A stretch of 54,524 nucleotides of DNA, taken from NCBI GenBank assembly GCA_945903635.1, contig CAMDOT010000011.1, positions 1 to 54,524 on the forward strand, given 5' to 3'. The DNA comes from Rhizobium sp. Q54. Its GTDB lineage: Bacteria; Pseudomonadota; Alphaproteobacteria; Reyranellales; Reyranellaceae. Of this stretch, positions 1-7,535 are shown in pieces. Within the stretch, counting starts at the first letter, position 1; each line of letters starts with the position of its first letter. A program made the translations under genes and the position numbers. The notes under the pieces were generated by a model, which saw only the letters and a program-made list of their open reading frames with translations, was not told where the DNA came from and ran no database searches.

Positions 1-489
1 CGCGTGCCGGCGGTGATCGCCGACACGACCAGGCGCACGATCCCGCCCTTCGAGCCGTTGGTGAAGAACCAGGCGCTGGTCGACGCGCTGCCCGAGGAGG
101 AGCGGTTGGCACTCGCCGAGGCGCTGGTGCAGGCACCGGCCTGGCTCGAGGCGAAGCGCCGCCAGTTCCGCGACCTGGTGGCGCCGGCGATCGCTGCGAA
201 TGCACCGTTGGTCGCGGAGATCCGCGCCGATGCCAGACGCTACGCCGTGTCGTTCGACCTCGCCCAAGTCGAGAAGGGATTCGACAGGCCGACGCTGATC
301 GTCGCCGCGCGGCAGGACCGGGTGGTGGGCTACCGTGACGCCTGGGACATCCTGGAAAGCTATCCACGCGCGACCTTTGCCGTGATCGACCGGGCGGACC
401 ACGGCTGGCCGCTCGAATCGCCCCGGCTCCTGGCCGCTCTGGTCGAGGATTGGCTCGACCGGATCGAGCTGTCTGAAAAGGGCGCCTGA
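1..489 (+). CDS. alpha/beta hydrolase, C-terminal part (5' end outside window)
   Basis: The frame is open from base 1, so the gene very probably begins upstream and only about 162 C-terminal residues are visible; the GTG at base 4 need not be the start. What is visible fits the cap and last third of an alpha/beta hydrolase. A helical cap is followed by a beta strand and an acid turn (LIVAARQDRVVGY, Asp of the triad), then ATFAVIDRADHGWPLE with the likely catalytic His, then a final helix used to end such proteins. The nucleophile elbow (GxSxG) lies outside the window, so hydrolase activity and substrate cannot be judged. It is followed after 72 bases by a Bug-type binding protein and may share its operon. 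Confidence 0.75.
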   Translation, partial: RVPAVIADTTRRTIPPFEPLVKNQALVDALPEEERLALAEALVQAPAWLEAKRRQFRDLVAPAIAANAPLVAEIRADARRYAVSFDLAQVEKGFDRPTLIVAARQDRVVGYRDAWDILESYPRATFAVIDRADHGWPLESPRLLAALVEDWLDRIELSEKGA

Positions 490-550
490 CGGCGTCCGGG
501 ATGGTGTTCGGGCTGCCGATGCGCCAGCATGGGGCCAAGTCGATACTTCT

Positions 551-555
551 AGGAG
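551..555 (+). promoter_or_regulatory. Shine-Dalgarno AGGAG that fixes the start at 562
   Basis: AGGAG lies six bases before the ATG at 562. The in-frame ATG at 556 directly abuts this motif and could not use it, so 562 is the better start of the Bug-type binding protein. Confidence 0.6.
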
Positions 556-561
556 ATGCAC

Positions 562-1545
562 ATGTTTCGTCTGCTGCGTGGCGCCGCACTGGCCGCCGCC
601 GCTCTTCTCATTCCCGCCGCCACGCTCCAGGCGCAGGGATCTGATTGGCCCAACAAGCCGATCACCATCCTGATGGGCTTTCCGGCCGGCTCCGGCGTCG
701 ATGTGGTGGCGCGTATCCTCCAGCCCTCGCTCGAGAAAACCCTCGGCCAGCGCCTGGTGATCGACTACAAGGCGGGCGCGGGTGGCAACGTCGCATCCGA
801 GGTCGTGGCCCGTGCGACGCCCGACGGTTACACCTTCCTGCTCGGCACGGCTGCAACGCACGGCATCAATCCCGCGCTCTACACGAAGCTGTCGTTCGAT
901 GCCGAGGCGGATTTCACTCCGATCACCACGCTCGCAGACATCCCGAATGTGCTGGCGATCAATCCGTCCGTGATCGACGCCAAGGACGTGAAGGACTTCA
1001 TCGCCAAGGTGAAGGCCGCCCCCGGGAAATACAGCTACGGCTCGACCGGCAACGGCACGGGTACGCATCTCGCCTTCGCCGCCTTCAACAAGCAGGCCGG
1101 CCTCGACATGGTGCACGTGCCCTACAAGGGTGGGCCGGATGCCACCAACTCGCTGATCAAGGGCGAAACCTGCTGCAGCTTCCCGCTCCTGCAGGCGATG
1201 CTGCCGCACGCCAAGGCGGGCAAAGTCCGCCTGCTCGGCGTGACGACGCCCAAGCGGGTCGCTGCCATGCCCGACCTGCCGACCATCGCCGAGGCGGGCC
1301 TGCCGGGCTACGAGAGCTACACCTGGTTCGGCATCTTCGGGCCGAAGAACCTGCCGCCCGCCATCGCCCAGAAGATGAACGCCGCGCTCAAGACCGCGCT
1401 CGAAGATCCCGAGGTCAAGGCCAAGCTCACCGAGCTCGGCAACACGCCGCGCTATGAGACGCTCGAACAGTTCAAGGCGACGGTGAAGGAAGGCCGTGCA
1501 AAGTGGGCCGTGGTGGTGAAGGCCGCGGGCGCCACGGTGGACTAA
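562..1545 (+). CDS. Bug-family (TctC-like) tripartite tricarboxylate transporter substrate-binding protein
   Basis: This is a periplasmic binding protein of the Bug/TctC family, whose members bind small carboxylates or other organic acids for TTT transporters or for sensing. The first 25 residues form a Sec signal peptide (MFRLLRG, an alanine-rich core, then LQAQG). The mature part shows family hallmarks: WPNKPITILMGFPAGSGVDVVARI near the N-terminus, TPDGYTFLLGT, VPYKGG around residue 190 and LPTIAEAGLPGYE. The length, 327 residues, is normal. ATG 562 is chosen over 556 because of AGGAG spacing. No TctA or TctB membrane genes occur in the window, so it is an orphan receptor, as is common in Bug-rich proteobacteria. 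The ligand cannot be predicted. Confidence 0.93.
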   Translation: MFRLLRGAALAAAALLIPAATLQAQGSDWPNKPITILMGFPAGSGVDVVARILQPSLEKTLGQRLVIDYKAGAGGNVASEVVARATPDGYTFLLGTAATHGINPALYTKLSFDAEADFTPITTLADIPNVLAINPSVIDAKDVKDFIAKVKAAPGKYSYGSTGNGTGTHLAFAAFNKQAGLDMVHVPYKGGPDATNSLIKGETCCSFPLLQAMLPHAKAGKVRLLGVTTPKRVAAMPDLPTIAEAGLPGYESYTWFGIFGPKNLPPAIAQKMNAALKTALEDPEVKAKLTELGNTPRYETLEQFKATVKEGRAKWAVVVKAAGATVD

Positions 1546-1557
1546 GAGGGGCGACTG

Positions 1558-2718
1558 ATGAAGCGCAGCGAAGATCGAATCCTCACCACTCATGTCGGCA
1601 GCCTGCCGCGCAGCGCTGAACTCAGCGATCTGCTGATCCGCGACGAGGCGGGCGAAGCCATCGACAGGGCCGACCTGGCGCGCCGGAGCGAGGCCGCCGT
1701 GCATGACGTGGTGGCCCGCCAGTCCGCCGCCGGCGTCGACGTGGTGGGCGATGGCGAGCAGCCACGCGTTGGTTTCCAGACCTACGTCGTCCAGCGCATG
1801 AAGGGTTTCGGCGGCGAGTCCAAGCGACCGTCACCCACCGATTACGCCAACTTTCCGGCCTTTGCCGCCCAGGCGCTGCGGCGCGCGCCCAAGCGCAGCA
1901 AGGTCCGCAACGCGGCACAAGCCGTCGCCGATGTGGTCTACGACGATCTGACGGCGGCAAAAGAAGAATGCCGCATGTTTCGTGCAGCCCTCGACGGGTT
2001 GGAGAAGAAGCCGGTCGACAGTTTCATGACCGCGGCGTCGCCCGGTATCATCGCCACGACGATGCTCAATGCGCACTACGACAGCCACGAGGCCTACCTC
2101 TTCGCGCTGGCACGCCAGATCGCCAAGGAATACCAGCTGATCGCGCGCGACTTCGTGCTGCAGATCGATGCGCCGGACCTCGCCATGGAACGCACTGTCC
2201 TGTTCCAGGACAAGAGCGCCGCCGAGTTCCTCAAGATCGCCGAGATGCACGTCGCCGCGATCAACGAGGCGGTGGCCGGCATCCCGCGCGAGCGTATTCG
2301 CCTTCATTGTTGCTGGGGCAACTGGGAAGGGCCGCACGTCGACGATATCCCGATGGGCGAGATACTACCGGTGCTGTACCAGGCCCGCGTCGGCGCGCTC
2401 AGCATAGAATTCGCCAATCCGCGTCATCAGCACGAATATGCGGCGCTCAAGAAGACGAGACTCCCCGATACGTTCCTGCTGCTGCCGGGCGTGATCGATT
2501 CGACGACGAATTATGTCGAGCACCCCGAGGTGATCGCCAACCGCATCTGCGAAGCGGTCGATGCCGTGGGCGACCGCAGCCGCGTCATCGCCTCGAGCGA
2601 TTGCGGCTTCGGCACCTTCGCCGGCGGCGAACTCGTGGCCGAAGACGTCGTCTGGGCCAAGTTGAAAAGTTCTAGCGAGGGTGCCGCCCTCGCCACGCGC
2701 CGGTTGTGGGGAAGATAG
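1558..2718 (+). CDS. MetE C-terminal-domain-like zinc methyltransferase (cobalamin-independent methionine synthase family)
   Basis: A single-domain, 386-residue relative of the catalytic (C-terminal) TIM barrel of cobalamin-independent methionine synthase. It starts with a typical LTTHVGSLPR segment. The zinc ligands of the family can be placed: His250 and Cys252 in RLHCCWGNW, Glu284 in SIEFANPRHQHE, and Cys349 in IASSDCGFGTF. The full MetE N-terminal half is absent, so this is unlikely to be the housekeeping methionine synthase. Such short paralogues include epoxyalkane:CoM transferase-like and demethylase-like enzymes that attack small alkylated substrates by thiol transfer. It sits 12 bases after the Bug protein and 16 before an amino-acid-type binding protein, suggesting an uptake-plus-demethylation unit (inference). 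The substrate is unknown. Confidence 0.85.
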   Translation: MKRSEDRILTTHVGSLPRSAELSDLLIRDEAGEAIDRADLARRSEAAVHDVVARQSAAGVDVVGDGEQPRVGFQTYVVQRMKGFGGESKRPSPTDYANFPAFAAQALRRAPKRSKVRNAAQAVADVVYDDLTAAKEECRMFRAALDGLEKKPVDSFMTAASPGIIATTMLNAHYDSHEAYLFALARQIAKEYQLIARDFVLQIDAPDLAMERTVLFQDKSAAEFLKIAEMHVAAINEAVAGIPRERIRLHCCWGNWEGPHVDDIPMGEILPVLYQARVGALSIEFANPRHQHEYAALKKTRLPDTFLLLPGVIDSTTNYVEHPEVIANRICEAVDAVGDRSRVIASSDCGFGTFAGGELVAEDVVWAKLKSSSEGAALATRRLWGR

Positions 2719-2721
2719 TAT

Positions 2722-2727
2722 GAGGAG
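2722..2727 (+). promoter_or_regulatory. Shine-Dalgarno GAGGAG that selects the start at 2735
   Basis: GAGGAG ends seven bases before the ATG at 2735, which begins a proper signal peptide. In-frame upstream candidates at 2681 and 2720 would add a non-signal extension overlapping the previous gene or the motif itself. Confidence 0.6.
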
Positions 2728-2734
2728 ATTTGAA

Positions 2735-3760
2735 ATGAAGAGGCTGTTGCTCACGATGACGGTCGGCCTGGCCACGGTCTTTCAGACGGGCCACGCGATG
2801 GCCGGCAAGGAGCTCGATGCCGTGAAGGCAAGAGGGCAGCTCATCTGCGGTGTGGCAGTGGGCGGCATCGCCGGCTTCATGATGGTCGACAGCCAGGGCA
2901 AGTGGACCGGCATGAACGTCGATATCTGCCGTGCCGTCTCGGCCGCGATCTTCGGCGACTCCGAGAAGGTGAAGTACGTGCCGCTGTCGGGTCAGCAGCG
3001 GTTCACGGCGTTGCAGGCGGGCGAAGTCGACCTGCTGTCGAACAATTCGACCTGGACGCTGACGCGCGACACCGCACTCGGCCTCGATTTCGTCGGCATC
3101 ACCTACTATGACGGCCAGGGCTTCATGGTGCCCAAGAAGCTCGGCGTGAAGAGCGCCAAGGAACTGAACGGCGCTTCGATATGCGTGCTGACGGGCAGTA
3201 CGTCCGAATTGAACATCGCCGACTATTTTCGCACCAACAAGATGACCTTCAAGCCGGTGCTGTTCGAGGATCCCGACCAGAGTCGCGGGGCCTTCTTCGG
3301 CGGCCGATGCGACGCTTATTCCGGCGACCAGGCTCGCCTCTATGCCACGCGCGTCGCCAACGCGCCCAATCCCGACGACTATATCGTTCTGCCCGAGATC
3401 ATTTCGAAGGAGCCGCTGGGTCCCGTGGTTCGGCATGGCGACAATCAGTTCGCCGACATCGTGCGCTGGGCGCAGTACGCCATGCTCGAGGCCGAGGAAA
3501 ACGGCATCACGTCGAAGAACGTCGACGAGATGCTGAAGAGCGACAATCCCAGCATCAAGCGTATCCTGGGTGTCACCCCAGGCATGGGCAAGGCGCTCGG
3601 CGTCGACGACAAGTGGGTCTACAACATCGTCAAACAGGTCGGTAACTACGGCGAGAGCTTCGATCGCAACGTCGGCATGGGCAGCCTGCTCAAGGTCGAG
3701 CGCGGTCAGAATGCGCTGTGGACCAAGGGCGGCCTGCAGTACGCGCCGCCGATCCGCTGA
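2735..3760 (+). CDS. amino-acid ABC transporter substrate-binding protein (AapJ-like)
   Basis: Periplasmic binding protein of family 3, resembling the general L-amino-acid receptor AapJ. It has a signal peptide (MKRLLLTMTVGLATVF, cleavage near GHAMA-GKELD). Then comes the SBP_bac_3 pattern: LDAVKARGQLICGV, GKWTGMNVDICRAVSAAIFGD, RFTALQAGEVDLLSNNSTWTLTRD, and CDAYSGDQARLYA about halfway. The start at 2735 is set by a Shine-Dalgarno site and the signal peptide, giving 341 residues. It closes the plus-strand run that starts at 562 and ends only three bases from the stop of the convergent GyrI-like gene. No AapQMP-type permease or ATPase is present here, so it must use a transporter encoded elsewhere or act as a sensor ligand carrier. 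Confidence 0.92.
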   Translation: MKRLLLTMTVGLATVFQTGHAMAGKELDAVKARGQLICGVAVGGIAGFMMVDSQGKWTGMNVDICRAVSAAIFGDSEKVKYVPLSGQQRFTALQAGEVDLLSNNSTWTLTRDTALGLDFVGITYYDGQGFMVPKKLGVKSAKELNGASICVLTGSTSELNIADYFRTNKMTFKPVLFEDPDQSRGAFFGGRCDAYSGDQARLYATRVANAPNPDDYIVLPEIISKEPLGPVVRHGDNQFADIVRWAQYAMLEAEENGITSKNVDEMLKSDNPSIKRILGVTPGMGKALGVDDKWVYNIVKQVGNYGESFDRNVGMGSLLKVERGQNALWTKGGLQYAPPIR

Positions 3761-3763
3761 AGC

Positions 3764-4375
3764 TCAGCGCGGCTTCACCGGTTGGCGCAGGATCGTCCTG
3801 AGCCTGGCCGGCTCGGTTTTGCGGGGGTCGCCGAGATAGATCTCGTGGTGAGGGCCGGCGAAGGTGAGACCTTCTGCCGGCATGACGTCGTCGTGCAGGC
3901 GGGCAAGCATTGGTCCCTCATCGTCATAGCTGCCGACATGCATGATCTGCAGCGCTCGTCCTTCGCTGAGCGGCTCCAGCCGTAGACTGAGCGGCGCATC
4001 GCCCAGCTTCTTACCGGTCTTTGCAACAGCGGCGTCGAAGAGCGGCGCGTCGATGAAGTCGGGTGCCATGATCATCAGGGTCCAGCGCCAACGGTCCTTG
4101 TGTCGGGTGACGAAGTCGGCCGGATCGTCGGCCCACCACAGACCTTCCAGCGGCGGCACGACATAGTCGTTGCCGAAGCCCTTGGCGGCGAACTTCAAGG
4201 CATAGCTCACGGGATAGAGCCACTCGATCGCCTGCTTGTAGGCGGACGCGGTATTGGGGTCGCCGGCGCCGTCGACTTTAACGAAAGTGAGGGTCGGCAC
4301 CTCGACCAGCACGAACCGGTTGGTCGGCGCGGTGTAAAGCTTCGCCAGGGTCTTCTTGAAATCGATCTTGCTCAT
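3764..4375 (-). CDS. GyrI-like small-molecule-binding domain protein
   Basis: A 203-residue stand-alone GyrI-like protein. Recognisable parts are the opening strand with FVLVEVPTLTFVKVDGAGDPN, AIEWLYPVSYALKF, the segment DYVVPPLEGLWWADD, and the late stretch LQIMHVGSYDDEGPMLARLHDDVM. The family (YhaB/GyrI-like, often with LEGLWW) is thought to bind hydrophobic small molecules, and some members hydrolyse cyclopropanoids; no such activity is shown here. There is no helix-turn-helix, so it is not an AraC-type regulator. It is convergent with the preceding binding protein (three bases between stops) and lies 14 bases downstream of the GMC oxidoreductase on the same strand, so co-transcription is likely. 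Confidence 0.85.
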   Translation of the reverse strand: MSKIDFKKTLAKLYTAPTNRFVLVEVPTLTFVKVDGAGDPNTASAYKQAIEWLYPVSYALKFAAKGFGNDYVVPPLEGLWWADDPADFVTRHKDRWRWTLMIMAPDFIDAPLFDAAVAKTGKKLGDAPLSLRLEPLSEGRALQIMHVGSYDDEGPMLARLHDDVMPAEGLTFAGPHHEIYLGDPRKTEPARLRTILRQPVKPR

Positions 4376-4389
4376 GGAACCGCCGATGG

Positions 4390-5985
4390 TCAGGCCGCAG
4401 CGTCTTCACGGATCATGGCCGCGCCCTTCTCGCCGATCATGATGGTGGGGGCGTTGGTGTTGCCGGTGGTGAGGGTGGGCATCACCGAGGCGTCCATGAC
4501 GCGCAGACCCTCGATTCCGTGCACCCGCAGTCGCGAGTCGACGACGGCGCGCGGGTCCTCGCCCATGCGGCAGGTGCCGACGGGATGATAGAGCGTGTTG
4601 CCGACGCGGCGGGCATAGGCCAGCAGATCGGCATCGCTCTGGAGGTCCGGGCCGGGCGACGTCTCGCCCAGGCTGTGCTGGGCGAGCGCCGGCTGGGCGA
4701 AGACGCGGCGGACATGGCGCACGCCGCCCAGCAGCGCCAGCTCGTCGGTGTGGGCGGTGAGGTAGTTCGGCTTGATCGCCGGCCGCGCGAAAGGATCGGA
4801 CGAAACCGCCATGATGGTGCCGCGGCTGTCGGGCTTCACCACGCAGACCACGCAGCTCATGGCCGGCTTGTCGTCGAGCTGGCCGAACTTCAGCGTGTTG
4901 GTGCTGCCAGGCGTGAACAGGAGCTGCAGGTCGGGCGATTCAAGGCCTTCGCGGCTGTCGCAGAAGAGCTGGGCCGTGGTGACGCCGAAGGTGAGCGCGC
5001 CCTTGCCGGTCAGGAAGAACTTCGCGATCTCCGGCAGCACGCCGGGGAAGCGCGCCAGCTCGTTCACGGTGCGCGTGCCCTGCACGCGATGGACGAGGCG
5101 GATCACATAGTGGTCGATCAGATTGGCGCCGACGCCGGGCAGGTCGTGCACCACCGGAATACCGAGCGATTGCAGGTGTGCGGCGGGGCCGATGCCGGAG
5201 ACCTGCAGGATATGCGGCGAGTTGATGGTGCCGCCCGAGACGATGACCTCGCGGTTGGCGCGCACGGTGGTGGTGTTGCCGCCCCGAATAAACTCGACAC
5301 CGACACAGCGCTTGCCCTCGAACAGCAACTTGCCGCCCTGGGCATCGGTCTCGACGCGAATGTTGGGAAGGCGTCGTGCCTCGCGCAGATAGGTCTGCGC
5401 CGTCGATCCGCGCCAGCGCCCGCGCCGCGTCATCTGCGAGTAGCCGACGCCATAACGCGTCTTGCCGTTGAGGTCCGGGTTGAACGGAAAGCCCGCCTGC
5501 TGCGCCGCTTCGACGAACTTGTGCGTGAGCGGCAGGATGGTGCGGTAGCCCTCGACCTTCAGTGGCCCGCCCTGGCCGCGCACCTCGGGATCGCCTTTCT
5601 GCACGTAATGCTCGGACTTCTTGAAGAACGGCAGCACCTCGTCGTAGCTCCAGCCGCGCGCGCCCATCTGGGCCCAGCCGTCGAAGTCGGCCGGCGCGCC
5701 GCGCACGTAGAGCATACCGTTGATCGAGGAGGAGCCGCCCAACGTGCGGCCGCGCGGCCATTCCATGCGCCGGTCGCCGGAGCCCTTCTCGGGCTCGGTG
5801 GTGTAGTTCCAGTTCACCAGCGGATTGCGCAGCAGCGAGCGCATGCCGGCCGGGATATGGATCATCGGGTACCAGTCGCTCGGCCCGGCCTCGAGCAGGA
5901 TCACCGAGGCGCCGCTTTCGGCGAGCCGTGCGGCAACAGTGCACCCGGCGGAACCAGCACCAACGACAACGTAGTCGGCCTGCAT
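4390..5985 (-). CDS. GMC family FAD-dependent oxidoreductase (choline/alcohol dehydrogenase type)
   Basis: A 531-residue glucose-methanol-choline oxidoreductase, a cytoplasmic FAD enzyme that oxidises an alcohol. The N-terminal dinucleotide fold YVVVGAGSAGCTVAARLAE is intact. GMC signature 1 is in [19 protein letters not shown], and signature 2 (GGTINSPHILQVSGIGP) lies near residue 260. The active-site His is in LYHPVGTCRMGEDP, and the C-terminus carries RVHGIEGLRVMDASVMP followed by [16 protein letters not shown], with Asn at the second catalytic position. The acceptor and alcohol cannot be told from sequence. It is ten bases downstream of an FAD oxidoreductase gene and upstream of the GyrI-like gene, forming a three-gene minus-strand run. 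A second GMC paralogue is at 16760. Confidence 0.93.
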   Translation of the reverse strand: MQADYVVVGAGSAGCTVAARLAESGASVILLEAGPSDWYPMIHIPAGMRSLLRNPLVNWNYTTEPEKGSGDRRMEWPRGRTLGGSSSINGMLYVRGAPADFDGWAQMGARGWSYDEVLPFFKKSEHYVQKGDPEVRGQGGPLKVEGYRTILPLTHKFVEAAQQAGFPFNPDLNGKTRYGVGYSQMTRRGRWRGSTAQTYLREARRLPNIRVETDAQGGKLLFEGKRCVGVEFIRGGNTTTVRANREVIVSGGTINSPHILQVSGIGPAAHLQSLGIPVVHDLPGVGANLIDHYVIRLVHRVQGTRTVNELARFPGVLPEIAKFFLTGKGALTFGVTTAQLFCDSREGLESPDLQLLFTPGSTNTLKFGQLDDKPAMSCVVCVVKPDSRGTIMAVSSDPFARPAIKPNYLTAHTDELALLGGVRHVRRVFAQPALAQHSLGETSPGPDLQSDADLLAYARRVGNTLYHPVGTCRMGEDPRAVVDSRLRVHGIEGLRVMDASVMPTLTTGNTNAPTIMIGEKGAAMIREDAAA

Positions 5986-5995
5986 CGCGTTCTCC

Positions 5996-7462
5996 CTAGA
6001 GGGTGCCGGCGCGCTTTTCGCGCGGCACGAAGTAATTGGTGGGCTCCAGTTCCGGATCTTCCACGGCGTGCATGTTCTGCACGTGCCGTTCGATGTCCGC
6101 CTTGAAGAGATCGTGCGACAGAGCCTGCACCAGTCGCGTGGTGCCGACGAAGAGCCCGGGAATGTCGCCCGCCAGTGCGCCCTGGCTCAGGATGCTGCCC
6201 CAGTTGAAGAGATGGATGTTGCCGAGCCCCGGCGTCCGGCCCGGCACCTTCTCCTCGAGCTCGAAGCCGCGGCCGAGATAGGGGTAGCGCGCTGCCTCGG
6301 CATTGGCCTTCACCTCGTCGGCACTGCGCACGTCGGCCCACAGCTTCACATTGGTGGTGAAGGCGGCGATTTCCGTGACGCGGCCCATGTCGATGTCAAA
6401 GCCCGTGCCGAACAGCACTGTATCGAAGCGCTCGGTCCCCTTGGTCGTCTTGACTGTCACGCCGTCTTTCTCGACGACGACGTCGAGCCACGGCTCGGCA
6501 AAGCGAAAGGAAAAGCCCGGCAGCTTCTGTCCGCGCAAGACAGATTCATGTGGCGGTGGCGAGCCCGCAGCCAGCATGTAGGTGTAGATTTTCCAGCGCC
6601 AGTCGTCGTCGAGCATGCCCTGGCCGCGCTGGAAGCCGGAAAACGACACGCCCTTGGACTTGTTGACCTGCGGCAGGTGAGGCCGTCGCGCGAAGCACAC
6701 CGTCTCGGCGGCGCCGGCTTCGAGCGCCGTGCAGGCATTGTCGATCGCCGTCGCCAGCACGCCCAGCACGCCGATCCGCTTGCCTATAAGCTTGGTGAAG
6801 TCGATCTCTTCCAGCGTGTGAAACACGCGGCCCTGGCGCCTCGGATCCTCGGGGTCGAACGATGGAAACGACGGAAAGCGAAAGCCGCCCGAACCGTCGC
6901 GACCGTTGGCCAGCACGACCTTGCGGGCATGCACGGTCTCGCCCGTCGACAGTGTGGCGCGCAGCAGGTCGCCGGCCGCTTCGACCTTGAGCAGGCCGAC
7001 GCCATTCTCGACTTTCAGGCCCACGGTCTCGCGCACCCACAGCAGATAGGCGAGCCAGTCGAGTCTCAGGATCTTGTAAAGTCTCTCCCAGCCGTCCGCC
7101 CCGTGCTGGGCCTCGTACCAGGCGCGAAAGGTGAGGGAGGGCACGCCGAGGTCGGGGCCGGTCAAGTGCTTGGGCGAGCGCAGGATCGGCATGCGCGCCG
7201 TGGTGTTCCACGGGCCCTCGCGGCCATGGGATTCGCGCTCGACCACACGGATGTTGCCGATTCCCTCGCGCAGCAGGCCAAAGCCCACGGTCTGGCCGCA
7301 CATCCCGGCACCGACCACCAACACGTCGAGAACCCGCTGGCCGTCAGGCCCTGCGCGCTCGGGCACCCAGTTGGCCGCCGGATAGTTCAGCCGGGCGAGG
7401 TCGTGCCGCGCGATCTTCCGCAGCGCGGCTAAGCCTTGATCACCCTCGACAACAGCATCCAT
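5996..7462 (-). CDS. FAD-dependent oxidoreductase / flavin-containing monooxygenase-like protein
   Basis: This 488-residue protein resembles class B flavoprotein monooxygenases. It has a clear FAD motif, VLVVGAGMCGQTVGFGLLREG, and an FMO-like distribution of strands, with a late ATG-like element FDTVLFGTGFDID. The second dinucleotide motif, normally GxGxSA, reads GVLGVLATAIDNA at about residues 226-236 and has lost the second and third glycines, so NADPH use is doubtful. The start at 7462 is chosen because GAAGGTGAG precedes it; a start at 7537 would overlap the divergent gene. The two genes are separated by 73 bases that must carry both promoters. The GMC oxidoreductase follows after ten bases. 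The substrate is not predictable. Confidence 0.85.
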   Translation of the reverse strand: MDAVVEGDQGLAALRKIARHDLARLNYPAANWVPERAGPDGQRVLDVLVVGAGMCGQTVGFGLLREGIGNIRVVERESHGREGPWNTTARMPILRSPKHLTGPDLGVPSLTFRAWYEAQHGADGWERLYKILRLDWLAYLLWVRETVGLKVENGVGLLKVEAAGDLLRATLSTGETVHARKVVLANGRDGSGGFRFPSFPSFDPEDPRRQGRVFHTLEEIDFTKLIGKRIGVLGVLATAIDNACTALEAGAAETVCFARRPHLPQVNKSKGVSFSGFQRGQGMLDDDWRWKIYTYMLAAGSPPPHESVLRGQKLPGFSFRFAEPWLDVVVEKDGVTVKTTKGTERFDTVLFGTGFDIDMGRVTEIAAFTTNVKLWADVRSADEVKANAEAARYPYLGRGFELEEKVPGRTPGLGNIHLFNWGSILSQGALAGDIPGLFVGTTRLVQALSHDLFKADIERHVQNMHAVEDPELEPTNYFVPREKRAGTL

Positions 7463-7521
7463 GCCGTGCTTCTCACCTTCTGCCCTCTCAATAGCAGGGC
7501 CTACTCTGCTGAGAAATGCCC

Positions 7522-7527
7522 AGGGAG
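7522..7527 (+). promoter_or_regulatory. Shine-Dalgarno AGGGAG that selects the start at 7536
   Basis: AGGGAG is eight bases before ATG 7536. The longer open frame from 7461 would add 25 residues unlike any ThDP enzyme and would overlap the divergent gene start. Confidence 0.6.
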
Positions 7528-7535
7528 AAAATGCC

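Noticed and set aside
645-1457. Long +2/+3-frame open reading frame inside the Bug-type gene
   Set aside because: It is a GC-rich shadow of the real gene: arginine/alanine-rich, no family resemblance, no ribosome site. The same applies to the many other open frames antisense to or within genes across the window.
1558-2718. Calling the gene metE
   Set aside because: It is half the length of MetE, lacks the N-terminal half, and lies with binding proteins and not with methionine genes; the housekeeping role is unsupported.
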